A program made the position numbers and the translations under genes. The notes beneath the pieces were generated by a model. That model searched no databases. It saw only the letters and a program-made list of their open reading frames with translations, and had not been told where the DNA came from. From positions 1-6,635 of the forward strand of contig CAMNDS010000046.1 of the NCBI GenBank assembly GCA_946535695.1: 6,635 nucleotides of DNA, written 5' to 3'. This DNA is from an uncultured Clostridia bacterium (GTDB lineage: Bacteria; Bacillota; Clostridia; Oscillospirales; Acutalibacteraceae). Shown here piece by piece: positions 1-6,025 of the stretch (positions are counted from its first letter, which is position 1; every line of letters starts with the position of its first letter).

Positions 1-1041
1 ATAAAAACTAATTTTAATAATATTAAAAAAAACAGTTTGAGTTCCGACTTGGCTTAAATTTATAACCGGACTTTGCTCCCCTGACGAACTTATTATTTGA
101 AAATCAATCAAATCATAAAAAGAATTAATAAAAATAAGATTAAATTCATCAAAATGAGTTTTTATCACAAATTCTATATTTAAAGTATCTCCAGTTTTGA
201 TTTGTGCTCTAAAATGATGCCTGGCAGAACCCTCATTGCCGGTTGCGACTACTATCGATATATTTTTATTTTCACTTATATTGTCAAGATACTGCTCAAA
301 AACGCTCTGGCCGTCGTGAGCGCCTTGATTTGTACCGTAACTTATATTTATAACTACAGGCATTTGCAATTTTTCTTGCTTACTTAAAACATATTTGACA
401 GCTCTTGCAAGATTTGCCGTACTCGTAGCAAAATAATCGCCGCTTGAAAGCAATTTTACGGCTATTATACTGCTTTGCGAGGCAATTCCTGTGTTTCTTC
501 CGTTTGAAGCTCTGCCGTTTCCGGCGGCGATTCCCGCAACTGCAGTGCCGTGACCGTCAAAATCTATAAAAGGCAATTCAAGTTCGTTATTTATTGCCAT
601 GTTTATTTGGCTATTTGAATATTCTGTGCCAAAATCAAAATTATCAGGTGCATTCCCGGGTTTGTTTTGATCCCAAATATATAAAATTCTGCTGTTATTA
701 TTTTCGTCGATAAAATCCGGATGCCTGAAATCTATTCCGGAATCTAAAATTGCTATTATTACGCCTTTACCGGTCAGATTTTCAGGAGAGTTATTTAGAT
801 TTTCTTTACAGACTGCGTTTAAATTCGAAGTATTTTCAGTAAATTCGTGAAAAATTTTATGTGATAATTCTGAGTATAAAATTTGCGGATGATTTTTTAT
901 ATTTTTTATTTTTTTTATTTGATCAGCAGAAATACTAAAAATTGCGAAATTATTACATAAAATTTCGTTTTTACATCCGATTTGTTCTGAAATTTTATCG
1001 CAATCTCCAAAAAATTTTGCTAAAATCTCAACTTTTTGCAT
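1..1041 (-). CDS. CspA-like S8 (subtilisin family) serine protease, C-terminally truncated by window edge
   Basis: This open frame runs from the ATG at 1041 off the left edge, giving 347 residues. Two of the three subtilase catalytic motifs are visible: Asp100 in a GVIIAILDSGID motif and His164 in DFDGHGTAVAGIAAG. The oxyanion-hole Asn269 lies in VVATGNEGS; the nucleophilic Ser motif would lie beyond the edge. The segment RILYIWDQN after the Asp motif is typical of the CspA-like S8 subgroup of Clostridia. Residues 1-85 look like a short propeptide-type domain. No signal peptide is evident, as in cytoplasmic or spore-layer Csp proteases. The start is supported by GGGGTGA at 1049-1055, seven bases upstream. 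Csp proteases process the cortex hydrolase SleC during spore germination in some clostridia, but this subgroup also contains paralogues of unknown role, so the germination role is only a possibility. It is divergently placed from the gene at 1285. Confidence 0.9.
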   Translation of the reverse strand, partial: MQKVEILAKFFGDCDKISEQIGCKNEILCNNFAIFSISADQIKKIKNIKNHPQILYSELSHKIFHEFTENTSNLNAVCKENLNNSPENLTGKGVIIAILDSGIDFRHPDFIDENNNSRILYIWDQNKPGNAPDNFDFGTEYSNSQINMAINNELELPFIDFDGHGTAVAGIAAGNGRASNGRNTGIASQSSIIAVKLLSSGDYFATSTANLARAVKYVLSKQEKLQMPVVINISYGTNQGAHDGQSVFEQYLDNISENKNISIVVATGNEGSARHHFRAQIKTGDTLNIEFVIKTHFDEFNLIFINSFYDLIDFQIISSSGEQSPVINLSQVGTQTVFFNIIKISFY

Positions 1042-1048
1042 TTTTGCT

Positions 1049-1071
1049 TCACCCCTTTAATTATATGGGGT
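1049..1071 (-). promoter_or_regulatory. Ribosome binding site of the S8 protease inside a small hairpin
   Basis: On the minus strand the Shine-Dalgarno GGGGTGA (1049-1055) lies seven bases before the ATG. Its GGGGT is exactly complementary to ACCCC at 1067-1071, with an 11-base loop that contains TATAAT. The 5-bp stem could mask the ribosome binding site if transcription starts upstream of it. TATAAT could instead be a -10 box, but it sits so close to the Shine-Dalgarno that a transcript from it would have almost no leader, and I see no convincing -35. Confidence 0.5.
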
Positions 1072-1150
1072 AGAAGTGATTTTTATGATTTTGAATCGGG
1101 CGATTTTTGCAAAATTTCGTGATTTTTTATGAAAATTTTTAAAAAAACTC

Positions 1151-1178
1151 TTGATTTTTGTCGAATTTGTGCTATAAT
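1151..1178 (+). promoter_or_regulatory. SigA-type promoter of the 712-residue protein gene
   Basis: TTGATT (1151-1156) and a perfect TATAAT (1173-1178) are separated by 16 bases, giving an expected start near 1185 and a leader of about 100 bases. The DNA upstream (1080-1150) holds several T-runs within repeated GATTTTT motifs, which could act as a curved or UP-like element. Confidence 0.75.
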
Positions 1179-1187
1179 TAAAACATA

Positions 1188-1257
1188 GGCTGATGGGAAA
1201 GCAAAAAATAATAAAATAATAAAAAACAATAAAATAAAAAAATCAATTCCGTCAGTC
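1188..1257 (+). promoter_or_regulatory. Long-range stem in the mRNA leader of the 712-residue protein gene
   Basis: Bases 1188-1198 (GGCTGATGGGA) pair with 1247-1257 (TTCCGTCAGTC) over 11 positions including three G-U pairs. The enclosed 48-base loop is almost wholly A with some T and a single G. The stem would begin only about three bases from the predicted transcript start and ends about 11 bases before the Shine-Dalgarno, leaving the latter free. Such 5'-terminal stems often stabilise mRNA against decay; that role is inferred here. Confidence 0.5.
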
Positions 1258-1266
1258 AATAAAAAA

Positions 1267-1279
1267 TAAGGATGGTGAT
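1267..1279 (+). promoter_or_regulatory. Near-perfect Shine-Dalgarno for the 712-residue protein gene
   Basis: TAAGGATGGTGAT matches the full complement of the 16S rRNA 3' end (TAAGGAGGTGAT) except for one extra T. It lies five bases before the ATG at 1285 and fixes that start, predicting strong translation. Confidence 0.8.
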
Positions 1280-1284
1280 ATATT

Positions 1285-3423
1285 ATGCAGAAAACTAATA
1301 AAAATGAAGAAAAAAAAATCGAGGAGAACAACAGTAATAAAATGTTTGACACAGATCCATTGAAATCCGAACGAAACGTTAAAATTTTAGATGAAATATT
1401 TAATGGAAGTAAAGGTATTGAAGATTTATGGAAAAATATAGAAAAAAATGAAAACAGCACCAAAAAAAAATTATATGATGCTGAAAAAAAATTGTTAGAC
1501 ACAGTAGGGAAATTATCTCAAGCTTTAATAGATATCAAAAATAACAATAAAAAAGACAACACGATAAAGGATGATTATAATACAATAATCAAAAGTATAT
1601 ATGCGCAAAATGAAGGTATGGGGACTAAATTTATAAAAAAATTCCCAAACTGGTCAATACAACTCGCTGACATTATAGGTAGGAGTCATCATTATAAAAG
1701 AATAGCTAATGCTACTGACTTTAAAGATGCAAAATTTGACGATGATTTTAAAGAAGATTTAAATATAAAATTTAATAGAAAAGAAAAAATAAAACCAACG
1801 GGTCTTAAGGGAAAAGCTGGTAGCATTTTTAGTAGTATAGGAAAATTTTTCAAAAATTTTGGTAAGAATTTTACCGGTAAGGCCTCCAAGAGCGGAGTTG
1901 AAAAAAAGGTACAGGCGTTCTTTAAAAGAGTGAATGCTCCTTGGCGCAGATGGTGGGAATTTATTTGTGATGGATCACAAGAATTGTCGCAAAAAAGCGC
2001 TAAACAAAATTTAAAAACAATATTAGATAGTAATGATGATCAAAATGCAAAGAAAGAAATTCTGAAATTTTTTATTAGTCCAAATGAAAAGACGACAAAA
2101 TTAATGTGGGAAATTAATGATAAAGTGAATAATATCGGTTTTGTAGATGATAACGATAAATCCAAAATTAATTTAATGTTTCGAGTCTTCAAAAGTCTTG
2201 ATAAAAAACTAGGCACTAGAGTTGAAGCAAAGTTTAACGGTGAAAAAGGTGCTAAAAACATAGACACCAATGATGATAAAATTAAAAGACTTCTTGAATT
2301 ATATAAAATTTTCTATACAGATAAAAAAGCAATAAAATTCAGCGAAGTTTTTGGTAAATTAGGTATAAAAAAAGATGCTAAACCTGCAGAAAATGTAGTT
2401 ATCCAAAAAGTTGATGAACTTTTTAATGGTTCAACTTTTAGTAGTGACACAACTGCGCTAGACAATGTGAAAAAATTAGCTGAAGATGCCAGAAAATTTT
2501 TGGAAAATTATTATAATAGTGATAAAACAAAAAGGCTTTTATATGAATTAAAATTTTTAGGCAGTGCTTTTAAATTTAGTGATTTAAATGATGTTACAAG
2601 TGTCGATCAAGCTATTAATGTCCTTGACCGAGCGCCAAACGTTCTAGACGCAATAGAAATAAATGACCCAAAAGTTGCTGAACAAATTGAGGAAAAGATA
2701 GCTAATAGCACAAAAAATATAAGTAGCCTTGATGACGCATTAAAAAATTTAGATAATGAAGATTTTAATAATACAGAAGGCCAAAACAAATTGCTTGCAG
2801 CATTGAGTGCAATAGTAACAAAAGATTTGATAGATGGTGTATCCGGAGGTAAAATTTCATTAATAGAGTTTATAAACAAACTACTCACTATCGAAAAATA
2901 TAGATCAATAGCTGAAAAAATTCAGAATATGGAAATATATAAAAAAGATAATAATAAAAGCTTAGCTGACTTCATAGACGAATTAAAAAAACCGTTGAAA
3001 GAGGCGGAAGCAAAAAAAATTAAGGAGCAAAATAAAAACATTGAAGAAATAGAGAAACTTTTTAAATCTATAGAAAACGAAGAAGAAAATTATAATGGGG
3101 GCAAAAAAGCACTAAAAAATCCTGACAAAGGGATAAAAATAATTACTGAAATTAAGAAATTGGTAAACTATACAGGAACACATAGAACTAAATTTCTGGA
3201 AGCAGTTGCTCGACACATAGGAATTAACGATACAAAGATTGTTGATAAAATCGCAAAGGATAAGCCGTCGGAATTAGCAGAAGAACTGAAGAACGATAGG
3301 TCGCATTTGTTGCTTCAAAAAATAAGAAACTTAATCGCATATGGAATATTTGGACATAAGAGTTTTTTGTTGGGTAAAGACGAAGGAAGTACAAGTAACA
3401 AAATGCCTAAAGACTTAAAATAA
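1285..3423 (+). CDS. Hypothetical 712-residue Lys/Asn-rich, mainly alpha-helical protein
   Basis: I do not recognise the family. The protein is very rich in Lys, Asn, Asp, Glu and Ile, with a charged disordered N-terminus (residues 1-30), long predicted helices, and a strongly charged coiled-coil-like stretch around 540-605. There is no signal peptide and no clear transmembrane segment. Residues 175-230 stand out: a basic, amphipathic stretch with Gly, Phe and Lys (SIFSSIGKFFKNFGKNF) followed by an aromatic-basic patch (PWRRWWEF) and the only cysteine, Cys228; this resembles membrane-binding peptides. Internal similarity is visible: DEIFNGS (36-42) and DELFNGS (377-383); DKIKRLL (331-337) and DKTKRLL (413-419), each followed by KFS(E/D) at 351-354 and 430-433, suggesting a degenerate module of about 80 residues. 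The gene is monocistronic, with its own promoter, very strong ribosome binding site and terminator, so it is probably well expressed. Its A-rich codon use is more extreme than that of the flanking protease and DegV genes. It could be a structural, surface-associated or effector-type protein; none of these is demonstrated. Confidence 0.85.
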   Translation: MQKTNKNEEKKIEENNSNKMFDTDPLKSERNVKILDEIFNGSKGIEDLWKNIEKNENSTKKKLYDAEKKLLDTVGKLSQALIDIKNNNKKDNTIKDDYNTIIKSIYAQNEGMGTKFIKKFPNWSIQLADIIGRSHHYKRIANATDFKDAKFDDDFKEDLNIKFNRKEKIKPTGLKGKAGSIFSSIGKFFKNFGKNFTGKASKSGVEKKVQAFFKRVNAPWRRWWEFICDGSQELSQKSAKQNLKTILDSNDDQNAKKEILKFFISPNEKTTKLMWEINDKVNNIGFVDDNDKSKINLMFRVFKSLDKKLGTRVEAKFNGEKGAKNIDTNDDKIKRLLELYKIFYTDKKAIKFSEVFGKLGIKKDAKPAENVVIQKVDELFNGSTFSSDTTALDNVKKLAEDARKFLENYYNSDKTKRLLYELKFLGSAFKFSDLNDVTSVDQAINVLDRAPNVLDAIEINDPKVAEQIEEKIANSTKNISSLDDALKNLDNEDFNNTEGQNKLLAALSAIVTKDLIDGVSGGKISLIEFINKLLTIEKYRSIAEKIQNMEIYKKDNNKSLADFIDELKKPLKEAEAKKIKEQNKNIEEIEKLFKSIENEEENYNGGKKALKNPDKGIKIITEIKKLVNYTGTHRTKFLEAVARHIGINDTKIVDKIAKDKPSELAEELKNDRSHLLLQKIRNLIAYGIFGHKSFLLGKDEGSTSNKMPKDLK

Positions 3424-3437
3424 ATTTAAATTACTAC

Positions 3438-3485
3438 AAAACCAGCCGGGTTCGCGGAAACACTGCGGACCGGTGTGGTTTTTTT
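3438..3485 (+). terminator. Strong factor-independent terminator of the 712-residue protein gene
   Basis: Fifteen bases after the TAA stop, a long GC-rich hairpin begins: the inner arm GGTTCGCGG pairs with CTGCGGACC around an AAACA loop, and the outer part is continued by AAACCA/TGGTTT with single-base bulges. It is followed by seven Ts (3479-3485). The A-run on the 5' side means it could also stop transcription arriving on the minus strand. Confidence 0.88.
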
Positions 3486-3492
3486 GAAAAAA

Positions 3493-3574
3493 TAGAGTTC
3501 TTTCGAAACCATTAATTATATTCTCTCCGTCAACTGCCGGAGAGACACACGTTACCAGTTTCGAAAGAACTCTA
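3493..3574. repeat. 82-bp nested palindromic repeat (copy A)
   Basis: The ends are a perfect 17-bp inverted repeat: TAGAGTTCTTTCGAAAC (3493-3509) and its complement at 3558-3574. Inside lies a second perfect 8-bp stem, TCTCTCCG (3522-3529) with CGGAGAGA (3538-3545), around an 8-base loop. Both outer ends are TA. The element carries no coding sequence and no T-run follows it, so it is not a standard terminator. The left 36 bases recur, inverted, at 5033-5068 with two mismatches. Its size, structure and reuse fit a MITE- or REP-like repeat; it may alternatively be a structured RNA element. Confidence 0.75.
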
Positions 3575-3847
3575 ATGTGAAATATTGGTTGGCCATTTAT
3601 CTGAAATTTTGTATTCAGAAACCTCCGGCTATGCGGCTCATGAGTCTTTATGAAATTTGCATTCTATTGCAAATAATTTTAACTGTAATATCAATTGCTG
3701 AATCCATAAAATAAATGATAAAATAGTTGCATCCTTGAAGAAACGACTGTTTTGTCTTAAAATTATCTAGCTTTGACAAATGGCTAACATCTTATAATGA
3801 TTAACTCTTGCCATTATATATTTATAAGAGAAGAAAGAAATAAACTG

Positions 3848-3896
3848 AAAAATGGACTTTTCTTGGCAGGTCGGAGAGAAATAGTCCGATTTTTTT
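3848..3896. terminator. Probable bidirectional terminator, serving the vWA gene
   Basis: GGACTTTTCT (3854-3863) pairs with AGAAATAGTCC (3877-3887) with one mismatch. On the minus strand the hairpin lies about 45 bases after the vWA stop codon and is followed by A then five Ts (3848-3853). On the plus strand it is followed by GA and seven Ts (3890-3896). A competing short stem, TCGGA/TCCGA (3871-3875 and 3885-3889), is also possible. The apical part contains GTCGGAGAGAA, shared with the palindromic repeats nearby. Confidence 0.7.
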
Positions 3897-3931
3897 AATA
3901 CCAATTACTAATTTCAAAAAAACCTATCGAA

Positions 3932-4771
3932 TTAACGTCGCATACTGCACATAATTTCATTACATTCTCGCATACATTCTGACATTCCAACTACAGTTGC
4001 TTTAAAATTACTGGCATACTTTTTATCAATACCCAAACTTTCAGCTTCTTTATTTGAATCTATGTTTGCACCAAAGAAAATAAAGTTCCAACCCATTTCG
4101 CGCTTAGCTTCAATCATTTTTTTAATATCTTCACGTTTAAATTCTCGGCTGGCATTTTCATATCCGTCGGTTATTATTATGAAAATCACATTTTTGTCGT
4201 TGTCTTTATCAATTTCCGACATTTCGTTGATAGTTTTACCTAGCGTATCCATCAAAGCGGTGCAACCGCTTGGCTTATAATTTTCACTTGTCATGTTTTC
4301 TACTTCGTGTATCTCTCTATGGTCACAAATCTTTTTCATACTGTTTGAAAACACTACTGTAGTAAAGTATGCTGGGAATTTGGTATCAAGATTTTTTTGG
4401 CTTTCTAATACCTCATTAAAATTACTTATAGTAGAATCTTTTAAATGTCCCATTGAGCCGCTTTCATCAAGAATAAAAACAATTTCTGTGGGCTTTTGGC
4501 GATTATTCAAAGCGTTTTTGTCAGAATTTTCATCAGTTTTTTTTGAATTATCTGTTTGTTCATCTGGTTGTTCAATTAAATTATCATCATCAGTTTCTTC
4601 TTTATTTGCAAGAAAAATAAGCGACGTAATCGCCGTTGCAGTAACGACCAGTCCAATAACCATTCCTATAATTGTGCTTATACCAAACGATTTAGTTTTG
4701 TATCTAGGGTAAAAAATTGAAAATGTAAAAATTAAAGTTAACAATACAGCGGTTCTGCGTAATTTGCGCAT
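3932..4771 (-). CDS. Membrane-anchored von Willebrand factor A (vWA) domain protein
   Basis: The 279-residue protein has a basic N-terminus (MRKLRR), a hydrophobic stretch at 8-20 and a clear transmembrane helix at about 29-54 (GISTIIGMVIGLVVTATAIT). An acidic, Asn-rich linker follows (57-93) and then a vWA domain from 95 to about 260. The metal-ion-dependent adhesion site is complete: DESGSM gives Asp102, Ser104 and Ser106; Thr171 lies in SGCTALMD; Asp202 lies in ITDGYENAS. It resembles compact Bacillota vWA proteins that share the motifs TEIVFILDESGSM, TDGYENASRE and WNFIFFGANID; those I know are stand-alone, so the membrane anchor is a notable addition. The C-terminus is unusual, with Cys266, Cys270 and Cys275 in the last 14 residues. 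The start is fixed by GGAGG at 4778-4782. vWA domains bind protein ligands through a divalent metal; the partner here is unknown. Whether the domain faces the cytoplasm or outside cannot be settled, because the first hydrophobic stretch could be a second helix or part of a signal. Confidence 0.9.
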   Translation of the reverse strand: MRKLRRTAVLLTLIFTFSIFYPRYKTKSFGISTIIGMVIGLVVTATAITSLIFLANKEETDDDNLIEQPDEQTDNSKKTDENSDKNALNNRQKPTEIVFILDESGSMGHLKDSTISNFNEVLESQKNLDTKFPAYFTTVVFSNSMKKICDHREIHEVENMTSENYKPSGCTALMDTLGKTINEMSEIDKDNDKNVIFIIITDGYENASREFKREDIKKMIEAKREMGWNFIFFGANIDSNKEAESLGIDKKYASNFKATVVGMSECMRECNEIMCSMRR

Positions 4772-4777
4772 AAATAT

Positions 4778-4782
4778 CCTCC
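4778..4782 (-). promoter_or_regulatory. Ribosome binding site of the vWA gene
   Basis: On the minus strand a perfect GGAGG lies six bases before the ATG at 4771, which decides that start. Confidence 0.85.
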
Positions 4783-4794
4783 AAATTTATTATT

Positions 4795-4906
4795 CACTAT
4801 GTTTTAGAACAATAACATTTTGGTTAAAATTATTTTTTAAATAATATAAATAGATTTTTTTAAAATCTAATCACAACCCCCAAAAAAATTATTATTTATC
4901 ATAGTG
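4795..4906 (-). promoter_or_regulatory. Possible long-range leader stem of the vWA mRNA
   Basis: CACTATG at the very start of the predicted transcript (4906-4900) is exactly complementary to CATAGTG (4801-4795), which ends 12 bases before the Shine-Dalgarno. The enclosed leader is AT-rich and contains an 8-bp hairpin (4851-4869). Only 7 bp support the closing stem, so chance is possible. Confidence 0.3.
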
Positions 4907-4913
4907 TATATCA

Positions 4914-4942
4914 ATAATATCATAATAAAATTCCGATGTCAA
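4914..4942 (-). promoter_or_regulatory. Near-consensus SigA promoter with extended -10 for the vWA gene
   Basis: On the minus strand a perfect TTGACA (4937-4942) is followed after the ideal 17 bases by TATTAT (4914-4919), preceded by TGA as in an extended -10 (TGnTATTAT). The expected start is near 4907, giving a leader of about 135 bases. This is the strongest promoter in the window. Confidence 0.85.
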
Positions 4943-5017
4943 CAGTTTTTTTGCTCAATTTAATAAAATTATAATATTGGATTTTTTTCAAAACTTGAAA
5001 ATTAAATCATAAATACC

Positions 5018-5068
5018 CTCTCTAGCGGCGCCGGAGAGAATATAATTATTGGTTTCGAAAGAAGTCTA
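5018..5068. repeat. Palindromic repeat copy B, half degenerate
   Basis: Bases 5033-5068 match the reverse complement of 3493-3528 at 34 of 36 positions. The sequence GTTTCGAAAGAAGTCTAATGT (5052-5072) also matches 3558-3578 directly at 20 of 21. The other half has decayed, leaving only a CTCTC/GAGAG stem (5018-5022 and 5034-5038) around a GC-rich core with GGCGCC. It lies about 50 bases past the DegV stop and upstream of the vWA promoter. Confidence 0.75.
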
Positions 5069-5118
5069 ATGTCGAGAATTGATATTTATTCTTAGCGATT
5101 TTAAAAATATTTAAATTT

Positions 5119-5988
5119 TTATAAATTTTTAAAGCTTATGCCCACTCCGACTGCGCCGGCCCCTGTATGGCAACATACACTTGCCGAAAGTGGACTATAA
5201 TATATACTCGCATTTTTAAAATTACTCTTAAGCATTTCAAGCCAATTATGAATTTCTTCCGAAATTAATCCGGCTCCGGCAGCTCCTATTCGCATTCTTG
5301 AAATATCATTTTTCGCAAACTTGGTTTTCAAATCATTTTTTATGGCTTCAATCATTTTAAGTTCGCATTTTTGCATATTTCCACGTATTTTGGCAAAAGG
5401 TTCTATTTTATTTCCTTGGATAGTTAAAATTGGTTTTATAGATAAAAAATTGCCGATAATAGCCACGCTTGCGCTGATTCTTCCACCTTTTCTTAAAAAG
5501 CTTAAATTATTAACAGCTAAATATATTTTAGAATTGTAAGCATCTTCTTCAAGTATTTTTTTAATATCAAAACCAATTACTCCTTGATCGGCCAAAGACT
5601 TAGCTTGCAAAACAGAATCAAGCATAGTTACCGATATGCGATGATTATCTACTACCAAAACTTTGCCTTTGTATTTTTGTGATAAGCTTTTCGCTGTCTC
5701 GCAAGAACTTGAAAGACTGCTGGACATAGGTATATACACCAGTTCATCATAACCACTCCCGAGTATTAAATCCCACGTATTTGTAACTTCTGCGGGTGAA
5801 GGCTGAGATGTTAAAATTTGATCTTTATTTTTAATAAAATCAAAAAAATTTTCTGAATTAATATCTTTATCTTCGTAAAAAACCTGATTGTCAATTATTA
5901 CCGGCATGTTTATCAAATAAATCTGATTTTTTAAAGCAAAATCCGGAGATATACCACTGTTGGTATCTGTTAAGATGGCAGTTTTCAT
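5119..5988 (-). CDS. DegV family fatty-acid-binding protein (FakB-type)
   Basis: This is a complete 289-residue protein, the usual length for DegV. The family motifs appear in order: TDTNSGI at 7-13, TSQPSPAEV at 60-68, the SSSLSSSCETA loop at 89-99, VVDNHRIS at 112-119, LRKGGRIS at 165-172, KPIL at 185-188, and CCHTGAGAVGVG at 272-283. In characterised FakB proteins the fatty-acid carboxylate is held by a Thr, a Ser and a His; the likely equivalents are Thr60, a Ser in 89-95, and His274. FakB presents exogenous or recycled fatty acids to the kinase FakA, making acyl-phosphate for phospholipid synthesis. No fakA is in the window, as is common for scattered fakB paralogues. The start at 5988 is supported by AAAGGTGA just upstream (TCACCT at 5993-5998 on the plus strand). 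It is transcribed separately from the vWA gene. Confidence 0.93.
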   Translation of the reverse strand: MKTAILTDTNSGISPDFALKNQIYLINMPVIIDNQVFYEDKDINSENFFDFIKNKDQILTSQPSPAEVTNTWDLILGSGYDELVYIPMSSSLSSSCETAKSLSQKYKGKVLVVDNHRISVTMLDSVLQAKSLADQGVIGFDIKKILEEDAYNSKIYLAVNNLSFLRKGGRISASVAIIGNFLSIKPILTIQGNKIEPFAKIRGNMQKCELKMIEAIKNDLKTKFAKNDISRMRIGAAGAGLISEEIHNWLEMLKSNFKNASIYYSPLSASVCCHTGAGAVGVGISFKNL

Positions 5989-6006
5989 AATCTCACCTTT
6001 AATTTA

Positions 6007-6025
6007 ATTATACAAGTTAATTATA
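6007..6025 (-). promoter_or_regulatory. Candidate -10 boxes of the degV-like gene
   Basis: On the minus strand two perfect TATAAT hexamers occur 13 bases apart (6007-6012 and 6020-6025), 19-37 bases before the start codon. No convincing -35 is spaced correctly for either, so which one is used, if any, is unclear. The downstream copy would leave a very short leader. Confidence 0.35.

Larger units (their letters stand above)
3486..3931. other. Hairpin-rich intergenic region without a protein-coding gene
   Basis: No credible reading frame is present; the longest ATG frames are only a few codons. It contains the palindrome at 3493-3574, then small perfect inverted repeats: TCTGAA/TTCAGA (3600-3605 and 3614-3619) and ATTTGCA/TGCAAAT (3655-3661 and 3668-3674). 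A GC-richer patch CCTCCGGCTATGCGGCTC lies at 3622-3639. TTGACA (3773-3778) and TATAAT (3793-3798) are both perfect but only 14 bases apart, which is short for SigA. The region ends with the terminator at 3848-3896. A small RNA ending at that terminator is possible but unproven. Confidence 0.5.
4772..5118. other. Intergenic region between the vWA and DegV genes
   Basis: No gene was seen here. From left to right on the plus strand it holds the vWA leader (4772 to about 4907) with an 8-bp AT-only hairpin at 4851-4869, the vWA promoter (4914-4942), a perfect TTTTCAA/TTGAAAA inverted repeat at about 4985-5001, repeat copy B (about 5016-5068), and a short AT-rich tail after the DegV stop. No typical T-run terminator for DegV was found; the GC-rich hairpin of copy B is the only strong structure downstream of that gene. 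Confidence 0.6.

Noticed and set aside
202..387. 61-codon plus-strand frame inside the subtilase
   Set aside because: It lies antisense to conserved subtilase motifs around the oxyanion Asn, with no supporting translation signal.
1083..1502. 139-codon minus-strand frame rich in Phe, Leu and Ser
   Set aside because: It is antisense to the A-rich start of the 712-residue gene; its hydrophobic look is what poly-A/AAA codons give on the other strand. It has no ribosome binding site and conflicts with a much better supported gene.
3493..3574. Palindrome as a CRISPR repeat or as the terminator of the upstream gene
   Set aside because: There is no array of regularly spaced direct repeats, and no T-run follows the stem; a complete terminator already lies at 3438-3485.
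3622..3639. GC-richer patch as a tRNA or transposase remnant
   Set aside because: No cloverleaf, T-loop GTTCGA pattern or CCA end could be arranged around it, and no frame resembles a transposase.
3773..3798. TTGACA/TATAAT pair as a confident promoter
   Set aside because: Both boxes are perfect but the spacing is only 14 bases, well short of the 16-18 normally needed; kept only as a hint in the small-RNA finding.
4062..4712. Two plus-strand frames (72 and 139 codons) opposite the vWA gene
   Set aside because: They are shadows of the vWA coding strand, which has an intact MIDAS, ribosome binding site and promoter.
5018..5038. GC-rich hairpin as the DegV terminator
   Set aside because: On the minus strand the hairpin is followed by GGTATTTATG rather than a T-run, and it belongs to the palindromic repeat.
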